Shown one piece after another: positions 1 through 11,260 of a stretch of 64,000 nt of DNA; the stretch's first letter is position 1; the number at the start of each line of letters is the position of its first letter. The stretch lies in contig CP142455.1 in NCBI GenBank assembly GCA_038049695.1, forward strand, positions 28,247,501 through 28,311,500. Direction: 5' to 3'. A model generated the notes under the pieces. That model did not search any database. It was not told where the DNA came from and worked only from the letters and a program-made list of their open reading frames with translations. The translations under genes and the position numbers were made by a program. This stretch comes from Cinnamomum chago (taxonomy: Eukaryota; Streptophyta; Magnoliopsida; Laurales; Lauraceae).

Positions 1-239
1 AACTTTAAAAAAGGTGAAACTTTAATATCCCATGACCCAAAATTGCGAAAAAAAGAACTCCAATGACTCATCTTTACAACCCAAAAATTAAACAGGGAAA
101 AAAGGAGATAAAAAGACCCACTTATAAAATAGTAGCAAAAGAAGAAGAACCAACCTCCAATCATACAGAGAGTAAAGGGCTTCTTCTCAGGATGCTCCTC
201 TGCTTCAGCAAAATAGTAAAAGAGACTCCTCCCTCTCTT

Positions 240-530
240 CTCATCCACATTAACATACCCCCAGCAGATAGCAGAGAGAAAGAGGACGAGAGTGAGCGGG
301 AGAGACAGGGAGAGCAGAGAGAGTAGAGAAAGGTAGCGAGACTGAGAGAAGAGCAGAGAGAGCGAGAGTGAGGAGAGGAGAGCGAGCGCGAGAATGAGAG
401 GAAAGGGGTTATTGGAGGGAGAGAGGCGAGAGTGAGGAGAGAACAGAGCGACAGTGAGAGGAAAGAAGGAATGATGGAGAAAGAAAGAGAATGGAGGGAA
501 GGGAAAAATAAAAAGGAGGGAAAGGAACGT
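240..530. repeat. GA-rich low-complexity tract
   Basis: The plus strand is almost entirely purine here (runs of GAGAGA, GAGCGAGAG). An apparent Ser/Leu-rich reading frame on the minus strand is only the translation of this composition. Nothing gene-like is seen in 1-240 either. Confidence 0.75.
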
Positions 531-579
531 ACTGATCGAGCCCGCGCGGGAGTTGAAGAAAGAAGTAAAATCATTGGAT

Positions 580-1115
580 ATATAATAACGGTTTCATCAT
601 AACAGATATAAAATATAATACATAACTGGCGGTTAGCCGCAGGTGTACCGGCGGTTAGCCGCATGTGGACTGGCGGTTAGCCGCATGTGCACAGGCGGTT
701 AGCTGCCTGACGTCCTGAAAAGGGAGGGATTAAGGAAAAATAAAAATGAGGGAAAGAACCGATATAAAATATGTATATATAATATCGGTTACATCATAAT
801 CGATATAAAATATGTGTAGACAACCAATATAAAATATATATGTATACAACCGATATAAAATATTTGTCTATAACATCGGTTATTATAAAACCGATATAAA
901 ATATTGAAATTAATATCACTTATTTTTCTAACCGATATTATATATAGATATTATTATGTCGGTTCCGGTGTAACCGATATAAAAAAATTTTGACCGATAT
1001 AAAAAAAGATTAACCGATATAAAATACCTTGACTGAAGATATTATATCGGTTATATGAAAAACCGATATAAGGCAGTTTTTGCAACCGATATAAAAACCC
1101 TTTTTTCTAGTAGTG
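580..1115. mobile_element. CACTA (En/Spm) transposon end with subterminal repeats
   Basis: The right border reads TTTTTTCTAGTAGTG at 1101-1115, the inverted form of the CACTACTAGAAAA terminus typical of plant CACTA elements. Inward of it the motif ACCGATATAAAA and its complement recur many times between about 750 and 1,100, as expected for subterminal transposase-binding repeats. No matching left terminus is visible, so the element probably begins before the window. No coding sequence is seen in this part. The terminus differs from that of the element at 10,422, so it is a different family. Confidence 0.75.
628..706. repeat. 22-bp tandem repeat, four copies, quasi-palindromic core
   Basis: The core GGCGGTTAGCCGC occurs at 628, 650, 672 and (as GGCGGTTAGCTGC) 694, with exact 22-bp spacing. 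Each core is a near palindrome. It lies just inside the CACTA subterminal region and may be part of that element. Confidence 0.85.
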
Positions 1116-2140
1116 ACAGTTGCGGCGGGGAAATCTCACAAGTGCTGTGAACTACTAATCCCGCAAATCACTCATCATCTCATCACACTCATCACTCAAG
1201 ACCGGACACGGTATCACACCGTTCGTCTTAACCACACAGCTCATCATGATAGCTCCTCAACACTCATAATAGCTCCTACCGGGGATGATCAGTCCACAGG
1301 CTGAGCTTAAATCAACCGAGTGAATGTTAATGCCGACTCGAGAATACTCTAAGGGTCTGTGTTTGTCTAGGCTTTGCCTTGCGTGAATAAGGTCCTAACC
1401 AAGTCTCTAAGAGGTTTATATATAACAATTAACCAATGGATTGTAATTCAAGCCCAAGCCCACTCGTTGGATTCATACCAAGGGTCATCAGCATATGGCC
1501 TGGTCTAAATCTGTCCAAACGAGGCAACAAATCCATTTATACTGATAAACAGTTCCTTCTAATCCATCATGACTTAAAATCCAAATATAAACTACCTCTT
1601 CCAACTAAAGGTACACATCTCCACACTTAGGCCCAATACGGGCCCGCCTAGCCACAAACACGGGTCAGTGATGTCCAAATAATACTAACGGGTCACCTCT
1701 AAGATATCCTAGGTTCAGGTCCTCCATTTATGTTTAATTAACAGTTAACAGCTATACTAAGGATATAAGAGTAACAGTAAATAATAGAAGTGAAGTATGA
1801 ACTTCAATAAGAGAATCAACGGGGAATAACAACAGTCCAAGCCTAGGTAACGGGCCACATTCAGGTTCAGGTCCATCTCCGATAATTTGATCTCTAAATG
1901 AAGTCATTGGTGCTATATGATACTGTGTTTGGTGCTCCTGAGGTTACGGGCATCATTGACAACTCTTAAGGGTTAAATCATCTTAGATTAACAACCAAAA
2001 CCCTAATCAGTGGTCCCCGCGAGTCAAGATTGAGCCACGCCATTGACTCGGGCTTAGAACATTGATAAATATCCATTTGGATGGTCAATGGGCCCCACAA
2101 CTGATCACACTCCTAAATGTTGAAAACTGGGAAATCAGGG
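1116..2140. other. Non-coding stretch, nothing recognised
   Basis: Short reading frames of about 60 codons occur but none has recognisable domains. No repeats or RNA genes were recognised. Confidence 0.6.
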
Positions 2141-2149
2141 TTTCCCAGT

Positions 2150-2835
2150 GTACTAGGTCGACCTGGCACAGGTTGGGTCGACCTGCCACACTAGGGGTTG
2201 ACCCCCAGGTGGACCTGATGTGTAGTGTGCTCGGTTGACCTCCTGGCCTGGTGGGTCAACCAAGTGCACTGGAAAATCTAGGTTAGGCCTCCTGGAAGAC
2301 TTATTTCGTTTCTAATGGTTCCCAGCGTGTCCGGTCAACCTCCTGGCATCGGTGATTGACCGCATACACCAAAAACCCTAGAAAGATTGATGTCCCAACT
2401 TTCAAACATTTTTACTGCAAATCCTAGGTACTAGGTTGACCTGAACATAGAGTGTCTGAGTTTCAGGTGAAAAACCAACTTTCAGTCAAATCCTGCAAAA
2501 ACAGTGTATACCGGATCGACCTTGGTAGGACCACGTCGACCTGGCTAACTAAAATGGGTCTCTGCAAGAAAATTTAACTGAGAGCCAATTTTTCCCAAAA
2601 TACAGTGTGGCCGGTCGACCTGGCCGGCACATTAAAAACTCAGTCTGCAGAAAGTTCCCAACTGGGAGTTGATTTCCCATAAATGCAGTGTGCCCGGTCG
2701 ACCGGGTACACTGAAAAATCTGTGCCTGCAAAATTTTAACTAGGAATCATATTTTTCCAATTACTGTGTCCTCGATCGATCTGCCTACAGGCAGGTCGAC
2801 ATGGTACACTGCAGGTGGACTCTCAGGTCGACCTG
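2150..2835. repeat. Degenerate repeats carrying GTCGAC palindromes
   Basis: The palindrome GTCGAC, usually as GGTCGACCTG, recurs through this stretch (for example at 2614, 2698 and in 2790-2835), with variants such as GATCGACC and GGTTGACC. Around 2580-2790 the flanks are also similar (CCAATTTTTCCCA ... CAGTGTG ... GGTCGACC), giving a period near 84 bp. Outside that, the copies are too diverged for a clear period. Confidence 0.6.
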
Positions 2836-3830
2836 GTGCACGAAAACTGGGAAAAACCCAGTTTTTGCAGATTTCATCTTTTTGATCCATTTTTCCTCCG
2901 AATCATTTCCAATCACTTCCAAACTCCGTCTAAACAATGGAAAACACAAATCCACTAAAATACCCATCAATCCAACACCCATTTAGACCCATTGATCTTC
3001 CAAATGGGGGGGGGGGGGGGGGTGAAACCCCCATCCATCAATGTCCAACAATCCAACAAAACAACTAAGCTCCAGGTAAGTTTCTAACATAATGAAATTA
3101 ACTGAACTGAAACTTAATGAATCCAATGCACAGAATATAAACCTAAGTTAAGAGTATAATATGCACTTGCCTTTGATGGAGTAGAAGATTGTAGAGAAAG
3201 ATAAAGAGATAGAGAAATCCCAAGCCCAATGCAAAAAGAAAAAGATAATGGCAGCTCCTAAGGAAAATCCTCCAGCACAATAGTAGCTCAAGAAGAGAAA
3301 TGAGAGAGGGAGAAGAGAGGAATGAAGAAGAGAGGAATGAATAGTTGCTGCGATTTGGGGAAATGTGCCAGTTTTATAGATTTTGGGGATGGATAATGAC
3401 TAAAAAGCCCTTTAGGGTTGCATAGGATTAGGGTTAGGGTTAGGGGCATTAGGGTCTTTCGGTGGAAAGTTCTAGAAGATGCTTTTGCAGAAACCCCCTT
3501 ATGGTTCACTAAAAACCCTAGTAAGGGCCTCCCTATACTAATAAACTTTAGAATTACCCAAAACACCATACTAACCCAATTACTAACTCAACTAAGCTAG
3601 TCTAACTACAACTTAGGGAAAATCTATCTAATTACCCTGATTAACCCCTAATTAGCATAATTAGCAATTAATTAGTAATAATTAGTATTTAAGACACAAT
3701 TAGAGGGCCCACAAAGGGTGGGGCCTCACATTAGTGAATGAGATAGTGAGTTAGTGACTGAGATAGATAAATCATAAAGCACTTGGGCATCAAAATGTTC
3801 ATGATTTACCTGAAAAATGATATTTATGAT
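2836..3830. other. Non-coding stretch with a 17-bp G run
   Basis: Contains an uninterrupted G tract at 3006-3022 and a short TTAGGG-like run near 3423-3441. No gene, RNA or transposon boundary was recognised. Confidence 0.5.
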
Positions 3831-3832
3831 GA

Positions 3833-4310
3833 AATCAACATATTTATGATGAAATCCCAAAAAAAATGATATATTATAATTTAAATATTAAAAAATCCGA
3901 AAATAAAAAATAAAAACCTAAATCATGTTTATGATTATGAATAGATGTAGATCTATCATCTATACACTATTAATAAGCCATTAAGCCTTTGGTATCACAA
4001 ATATCCTAACAAGTAACAACAATTATTTTTTGGAAAACAAAAATTAATAAAATCATTTTCAAAATCCTAAATATATAGATCTAACATAAAAGTATGTAGA
4101 TCAATCATTTACACACCATACAATGATCATGAATCATTAAAACAACATATTTATGATGAAATCCCCAAAAAATGATATATTATAATTCAAATATGAAAAA
4201 ATCCGAAAAAAAAAAAATTTGAAAAAAAAGTTCAAAATCATGTGTATGAGTAGATTTAGCATGAAAGTATGTAGATCTAACTTCTAAATGAAGAAAACAA
4301 CACAAGTGAG
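3833..4310. repeat. Diverged tandem duplication, about 305-bp period
   Basis: The segment starting AACATATTTATGATGAAATC at about 3837 recurs at about 4142. Both copies continue with a similar A-rich sequence, the words AAAAATCCGAAAA and ATCATGT, and a shared GTAGATCTA. AT-rich and non-coding. Confidence 0.7.
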
Positions 4311-4356
4311 TAAGTGACAAACATCTATGCTTCATCTATAAAAAAAAAAAAAACAT

Positions 4357-4514
4357 GATACCGCTATCTCGACCGATATTTTAAAAATATCGGCTGAGAT
4401 ATTGAAAAATCCGAGATGAAGTTCATCTCGGCCGAGACGGGCCGAGATAATGAAGAAAAAAACTGAGACCGATATTTCAGTGAGATATCGGCTCGGTATC
4501 GGCCGATTTTTAAA
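4357..4514. mobile_element. Candidate MITE rich in TATCGG/CTCGGCCGAG motifs
   Basis: A short block built from inverted TATCGG and CCGATA words, including the near-perfect 21-bp palindrome beginning CCGATATTTT at 4371, and copies of CTCGGCCGAG. It abuts the truncated NB-ARC relic exactly where that homology stops, which suggests an insertion or rearrangement joint. No target duplication could be defined, so the class is not assigned. Confidence 0.4.
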
Positions 4515-4812
4515 ACCATGGCTACAATCACTAGGGGCAGGCCGTTACATTTTTGTACTAATCTTTTTGCATATGGCTTTAACTCCGGAGGGCAGCTTTT
4601 GTTACAAAATGCGTTCTTACAAAAGAGAACCAAAGCATCAACATTGCCAAGAGGCTCAAGGCGGAGAACATTTTTATCTCCAAAAGATGATGAGACATTC
4701 TCCTTCCATGTTGTGATTATGACTCCGCCTCCACGCCCATTGTTTGGGAATGCAACTTGTATGTCTTTCCAAAAAATACCATCCCACACATCATCTAAAA
4801 ATCATATAACCA
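4515..4812 (-). pseudogene. NB-ARC fragment of an NLR immune receptor
   Basis: On the minus strand this translates to the middle of an NB-ARC domain. It begins near FWKDIQVAFPNN, passes through an RNBS-B-like segment (GGGVIITTWK) and FCNKSCPPELKP, and ends just after the GLPL motif (KCNGLPLVIVAM). It aligns over its whole length with about 26,595-26,892 of the NLR at 24,986-27,405 and shares nearly all diagnostic residues. No P-loop, MHD or LRR flanks it, so it is a roughly 300-bp relic. The homology ends at the TATCGG-rich block on one side and an A-rich tract on the other. It is not expected to be functional. Confidence 0.85.
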
Positions 4813-5099
4813 AAAAAAAAAACCCAAAAAATATATATATAAACTATTGTTTGATCATCACAAAATGCATAGGTGAGCCAGAACTATGCAAAATTCCTCT
4901 ACTAGAACAATCACGACCAAAAGAGATCATGAATGGGATTAATAAGATAGGTTGCGAACTTTGCCCATTGCTTCAGAATTGAGATTGCCCTAGGAACCAC
5001 GATTCTTGATGATGGATGGGTGTCTAAGAATTAGTGGACACTAAAGAGGGTGATTCGTTTGACTACATTAGAAGCTTTATAAGGCATTCATATTATTAA

Positions 5100-5895
5100 T
5101 AACAACTAAGGCATATATCAACATCAAAGCTAGCACGATAGTAAAATTCATTAAGAAGAACATGATAGCTCGACTTGGCATCCCCAAGGTATTCATAACA
5201 AATAATGGTTCACAATTCATATCCCAATAAATAAACGAGTTGTGCACAAAATATGACATAAAATTGCATCATTCAACCCCATATTATCCCCAAGAAAGTG
5301 GTCAAGCCAAAGCAACCAACAAGATCATATTGAAGATCATCGAAAAGACTGTAGAGACCACAAAGGGTACCAATTGGCCACACCATTTGGTCGAAGTGTT
5401 GTGGGTGTACTGGGCTTCTATAAGAACTCTTACAGGTGAAACCCCATATTCTGACCTATGGGATGGAAGTGGTCCTTCCCTTCGAAGTTCTTTACCTGTC
5501 ACTATGCATCCAACTAGATGAAGATATGAAAGAGGGCCAAAGAAGAAAAGCACTACTACTTCAACTAGACCTACTTGATGAGAAAGGAATTGAGGAAACC
5601 AAGCATGCACAAGTCTACCGAAAGTAGATTACAAGAGCCTACAACGAGCACGTTATAGAAAGAAGAATCAAAGTTGGCGAACTCATGTTGAAACGCATCA
5701 CTCCATCTCAGCTTCCGCACCCTAAAAGTAAGTTACGACCTAATTGGGGAGGCCCTTATGTAATAAAAAAAAGTATATTTTGGCAATACATATAGACTAG
5801 TAAATGAGGAAGGGGAAGAGCTCCCCAATTCATGGAAGCTATGTACTTGAAAAAGTACAGAGTAAGACCATTTCCTACTTCTTGCAAAGAATGAC
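5100..5895 (+). pseudogene. Degenerate Ty3/gypsy integrase fragment
   Basis: Three-frame translation gives successive pieces of a plant gypsy integrase: RLGIPKVFITNNGSQF at about 5170 (the second catalytic Asp position reads Asn), STPYYPQESGQAKATNK at about 5275 (the catalytic-Glu position reads Lys), a YGMEVVLPFE segment at about 5455, and the C-terminal segment from about 5690 (LRPNWGGPYVI). Stops and frameshifts separate the pieces, including a TAA right after the NGSQF motif. This is an old, dead copy, unrelated in age to the Tat element at 27,406. Confidence 0.85.
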
Positions 5896-7080
5896 CCTCC
5901 TTGCCCCCTCGGCATAGATGTAGAAATCCCGTAGGAGGACCGAGGAGATGTATTATGACCAAACCTGGAACCCAAGCACACACTACTGACACTTAAAAAT
6001 ACAAAACGGTGAGCCTACCCCACATAATTTTTGCACAGTTGAAGCCATTCAATGTGAAGGTTTGTAGGTGAGTTCACCCATGTCATGAAAGCTTTTCGAT
6101 TGTTTGCCCTGAAAAAAAATGGAGAGAAAAACATAAAGGGGAGAAGAAAACAAAAGAAAAAATAAAGAAAAAAATAACAAAAAAAGGGAAAAAAAAGAAA
6201 AAGAGTGAGAAGCCATGGTGGAGTCGCATGAGGTACGGGTATGCTCCCCATGGCTGATGCTTCAAAAGCCTTACCCTAGGTTCCCCCTTTTCCATTTCGG
6301 TCCCCAGAAAAATCGATAGAGTCACACAAAGCGTGGGTATGCTCCCTCCACTCTGAGCCTAAAGGTCCCACAAAAACGAAAAAAAAAAAAATAGGGAAGA
6401 ATAAAAAAAAAATGTTCACTAGAATTAGATTTGCTGGAATGGCATAGGTTCTCATTTAGCGAACCAAGTGGAGAGTGGTCGATAACCACAACACTAAAGA
6501 AGCACGGCGGCTCACTGCCTCCCACACCTGCAACCACTACTCACACATGAGCCCCGGGGGGAGCCAAGTGCTCTCTGAATTTTAACCAAAAGGATTACAA
6601 AAGGGACTGTGAGGGCTTGACCTCCGAAAGATAGTGAGGAAGGGTCACGTCACCACTAGGGCATCAATCATGGATCGAGGGGTTAACCCATCTTCGCACT
6701 TTTACCCTTGGCCAAAATATACAACAGTCTTATACCGGTGCATTCTTATATATGTGTACGGAAATCTGTTTATCTCATAGGCTTCCCAATTCGGGTCCCC
6801 ATCGCATACACGGTAGCCATGAGCACTCACCAGCTTACACACAGTCAACTCATGCATACTTTTATTACCAATGACCTTCGGTTGGATACAGGAAACAAAT
6901 GACTCTAAGGTCCCATCTCCATCTTGTTATTCTCAAAGCTTGAATGCTAAAGCAGCCCCCTGACATTTTAAAACACCTTGAAACTTGAATTGATTAAAAC
7001 CAGAACCTAAAGCAAATCCCGAACCCAAAGACTAGAGACTAGGTCCCATCCGAAATATCAAACCACGAACAAAGCCCCTG
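5896..7080. other. Probable remnant of the same gypsy element, non-coding
   Basis: Follows the integrase relic. Contains an A-rich/purine tract at 6105-6210 and a similar one at 6380-6410. No LTR border, primer-binding site or open frame was identified. Confidence 0.4.
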
Positions 7081-7084
7081 AAAA

Positions 7085-7860
7085 TCGAAGATAATCCACC
7101 TGGGCACCACCCCCTTGGATACTATCCCTTCACTTATCCTGAAACGTGAATTTTCGACTTTTTTTCAAAACCCGAACCCAAATCACTTTGACATTTGAAC
7201 ACCAAAGACTTAAAACAATCTGAAATATTACAATTCACTAATTAGAGCCCACTGGAATCCGGAATATAAATGAATTATCTTAGAAATCATCGGAAAACAC
7301 AAACTGTCAGGATAGGCGAACTTGGGCGCCTACCCTTACTTTGAGCATCAAATAGTGATTTTCGATCACATTTCGAATTCCGATCCAAAATTAACTTAGA
7401 CAGAACCTCTCAGAACATAGGACGACATTGAAATCCGAGCCCTATAGCCCTTAAACCCCTGGAATTCTGAATAGAGACAAAAAAAATCTAGAAAACGAAG
7501 AACTGTTAATGTAGGCTCCATCCCTTGGGCGCCTACCTTGCTTTTAGTCCCAATTTGAGGATCTGACCTCTCTTCAAATTTCATATCAAATTCACTAGAT
7601 TTAGAATTGTACATAATACAAAAAGAACCTAAAACAGTAACATAATCAAACAGAAGCCAATTGAACTTCGAATCATAGTAGAATTATTGATAGTGTTGAA
7701 AACATTGTAGCAGTCAGGATAGGCTCCACTGGGGTGACGCCTACCCCCTGTTTTGACCCTAAAGTGCAATGTCCGACTATTTTCTGGAATTTTGATTCAA
7801 ATAAAAAATAACAGAACCTTAAAATACTTAAAAACACACTAAATAGAGCCCCTAAAGCAT
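7085..7860. repeat. Diverged ~200-bp tandem repeats with GGGCGCCTACC core
   Basis: A unit containing a GATAGGC...TTGGGCGCCTACC core, followed by a segment ending in TTTCGA/CTGGAATT-like words, appears near 7310, 7510 and 7715, with a weaker copy near 7090. Spacing is about 200-205 bp. It lies downstream of the dead gypsy integrase, a position where Tat-like elements often carry tandem arrays. Confidence 0.6.
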
Positions 7861-8048
7861 CCCTAAATCACCCTTAACCAAACACATAATTTAAAATAGA
7901 CCGAACTAATCAAAAGTACATATAACAAGCTACTTAGGTGCTGAAACTATCTAACTTAGGATGTTTGCACCCTAGGAGTAAATCAGACTCTCCTGTTTGG
8001 TAGCTTAGAGCTGTAGGCTTCGTCCCATCACTTTTCCTGTTCCGTTAG

Positions 8049-8362
8049 GGCCTGTTTGGGGGGCTTTACTTGTAGAGTTGGGTGGAGTAAATGTTATTTT
8101 GAAGAAATAATAAAATATAAGCGGATTATGATGGCATTTTTTTTTTAGTTGGTTGTGATGGAATCTTTTTAACTTTTTTTTATTGAAAAGTGAAGTTTTT
8201 TTGTCTTTTAGTGAGTAGATGAGGTTACTTTTTAACTTTTTTGGAAAAAATATGGTGGGAAATTTGAATTAAAGTGCTTTTTGTGGGAGTTCTTTTTTTT
8301 TTTTTTTGAGAAATGAGGCTTTACCTTACTTGACTCTATAAGTAAGGTGGCCAAACAGGCCC
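8049..8362. mobile_element. PIF/Harbinger (Tourist-like) MITE, 314 bp
   Basis: Terminal inverted repeats GGGCCTGTTTGG (8049-8060) and CCAAACAGGCCC (8351-8362) are perfect over 12 bp. The flanks give a TTA target duplication (8046-8048 and 8363-8365), the signature of PIF/Harbinger elements. The interior is AT-rich and non-coding. A second copy with the same ends and TSD lies at 46,933-47,262. Confidence 0.9.
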
Positions 8363-10421
8363 TTAGGGGACTGGGAAAGCTAATGTGAGCAGTTTAGGAC
8401 CTTAGGTCAGGGTTAATCCGATGATCAATAATAAAACACTGATTACGCAAATCCAAGTAAAAATCCCCTAGTTAGGCATTTCTAGCCCCAATATAAAAAA
8501 TCCATAAAAAAATAAAAAAACCAACAAAATCAGCCCAAGAAAATTTTCCTTTTATTTCTTCCTCCACCTCCGGTGCCAACTATTTAATCAAACTTAATGA
8601 AAAGGAAATGAAGAACCGATTTCAAAAATCGAACTAATGAGAATGATGAGATGGGATGAGATGAGTGATTTCACACGGGATGAGATGAGTGATTTCACAC
8701 ACTTTGCATATTTATATTTCGGCCCATTGGCCATTTTCAAACATACATCGGCCCATCGGCCACCTTTAAACAATCTCGGCCCATCAACCACCCTTATTAA
8801 TCAATGTCGGCCCATAGGGCTTTCACTTTTAGCGCGCATGTGTTGCACACGAAACTCACAGAAATCACAAATTGAAATCTCACCTACATCATCATTTTGG
8901 TTTGGAAAATCAGCCTTTAAACCCTATTTCGCTGTGGGATTTGAAGGGGGTACTCGGGAACGAGGCCGATCCTCTTCTAAGATATTTGACACCTCCCCCT
9001 TTTATTTTTCTTACGTTAGATATTATCTTACTTTAGTTGGATACAATGTGATTATGCTATGTGAGGATTAACCCTTATTTAGACTTTAATTACTCATGAC
9101 CCTGAATTGACCCAATATCAAAGAGACCCAAATCAATGTGATAGGATAACCGTCATGTGTTGTCGGCAATACATTAGATGAGAGGAAGAACCTACCCATT
9201 ATCTTTTTTCTCCCATTTTTTCTTTGACTTTCGTCAAAGAATGGTGTTACAGTAGTTACCATAACTAGCGATCGTGATTCGTCGATTTTGAAGGTAGTCA
9301 AAATCCTCATTTTCGTTGTAAAATTTAATTAGCATATATAGATGAATCGAGATTTCTCAAGCCATATCCTTTAGGGAATCAAAATTCACATTCAGCAGGG
9401 GTCTTACACTACCTACAAAAGGAGATCTTGTAACGTTGTGAGGGCCTAGATATTGTATTCTTCAGAAAGAGAGGGATTCGCTGTGCCCAACTTAACAGAT
9501 CTACCAAATCAGTTTCATCCATGGAAGTGGTGTTGGCTTAAGTTCTGCAATTGATAATGTTCAGCTTTCCATTCACAAGTGAAGTAACCTTGATGCATCA
9601 CAGTAGTGAATGGGGGGCAAACAGGGCTATGAACAGACTGGCGGCCGCACAAGTTGCATTATTTTATTGGGGAGACATGTAACCGGAAAAGTTTTTACGT
9701 CACACCTGCTGAGGTGAGTGAGGTTGCTTGATGCGAAGATTAAGGAGCTTAAGATACACACACCCACCACTTTTCTTGGATTTCTTCACCTTCCTTTTAT
9801 TTTCCTTTTCTTTGTGCCATTGCCTCTGAAAAAATCACAACAGTAGCTGGTCGCATAAACTTGTTTGGAGGAGCTAAGGATGGAGGACCTGCCAAAGGGT
9901 TATATGCCTAATGTTGGAGTGTGCATCCTCAATTTTGGTAACCTAGTAAAAATTATGCTAAATCTTTTGAACTTTGTTGTCTTGGTTTTCTTTGACTATG
10001 TTTCATTGCTCATTCCTTTTGAATTTAATTTTCCTTCTAGTTGGTAGGTTGAGAAGTTTCTTTATAATGGGTTATGTGCGTGTGCCTGGTTTTTAAGTGA
10101 GTTGTGTTACTTTTGGTAATGGGGTAGTGTGGGGTTGGGATTGGAATTTAATGGTGCGTTTGGCATGGTTCCATTCAGATGTTCTCATGTTCCCACGAGA
10201 TAAGGTTGTAAAAGAAATATGTTTGGTATGTGTAAATCACTGTTCCAAAATTTGGTCTCGGCAGAAGGAATTTCAAAATTTTAACCCGCTGACATATGAA
10301 AGTTGGAACGAAGAAACTTAAAATTTTTTTTTTTTAAGAAACAATCCACTGGCACAATTGTTTTTTTATACTTATCTCTTGCCTTTTAAATAATGGCATT
10401 TAAATATTTCAAATCCTCTCA
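8363..10421. other. Non-coding stretch, nothing recognised
   Basis: Includes a tandem 23-bp duplication around 8650-8700 (GGGATGAGATGAGTGATTTC) and three GGCCCATCGGCCA-like words at 8720-8815. Reading frames of 60-144 codons here lack recognisable domains. Confidence 0.5.
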
Positions 10422-10446
10422 CACTACAAGAAACTTGACATTTAGC
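10422..10446 (+). repeat. Left terminal inverted repeat of the CACTA element
   Basis: 25 bp, identical to the complement of 21060-21084. Begins CACTACAAGAAAC. Confidence 0.95.
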
Positions 10447-11260
10447 GGCGACTTTTTTTGCCGCGGTCTAATTTTCGCCACTAAAAACCCACATTTAGTG
10501 GCAAATATTTGATGTTGCCATTGAAGGCATTATAATGCCAACATTTAGTGGCAACTTATATGTTGTAGCTAAATTTCGCCACTAATTCCTTGGCGGGAAT
10601 TTTTGGCGCCATGGGATTTTGGAGGGAAAGAGATTTAGTGGCAAATCTTAATTTATCGCCACTAATGGTGTACGGTTTTAGTGACAACTTTTTATGATCG
10701 CCACTAATTTCTTAGATTCTTACATTTAGCCGCAGTATATTTTTTGCCACTGTATGTTCTATTTTTTGTGGCTAGTTTATATTGTCACTAAAGATATATC
10801 AGAAGAAAGTTGACTTTTAATGGCAACACTTTTTGCCATAATTTAATTTTCGCCACTAAAAACTCACATTTAGTGGCGAAGCTGGATGTTGACACTAAAA
10901 GTATTATGTGATCACATTTAATGACAACTTATATGTTGTAGCTAAAGGTCATTTTGGAGGGGAAGGAGATTTAGTGGTGAGTTTTCTTTTTGTGCCACTA
11001 ATGGTCTAGGAGTTTAGTGGCAACTTTTTATTTTCGTGGCTAAATGTTTAGTTGTTGTGATTTTGCCACCTTTTGCGGCGACTTTCTATTGCCACTAAAA
11101 ATATATTATATAAAACCCAGCTTTTAGTGGGGACACTTCTAGCCACAAAACACTCACTTTAGTGAAGGTATTATAGTGATTACATTTAGTGGCAACTTAT
11201 ATGTTGTGGCTAAAGGTCATTTTGGAGGGGAAAGAGAATTAGTGGCGAGTTTTAATCTTT
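10447..11260. repeat. Left subterminal repeat array (TTTAGTGGC / GCCACTAAA)
   Basis: Many copies of TTTAGTGGCAAC-like words and their inverse CGCCACTAAA, in both orientations at irregular spacing. A longer block, TATATGTTGTAGCTAAA, also recurs. Consistent with TnpA-type subterminal binding sites. Confidence 0.85.

Noticed and set aside
161..664. 167-codon minus-strand open frame rich in Ser/Leu
   Set aside because: It is the translation of the GA-rich tract; no domain, and composition alone explains the absence of stops.
3423..3441. Telomere-like TTAGGG run
   Set aside because: Only two to three units, not the plant TTTAGGG repeat, and embedded in ordinary sequence.
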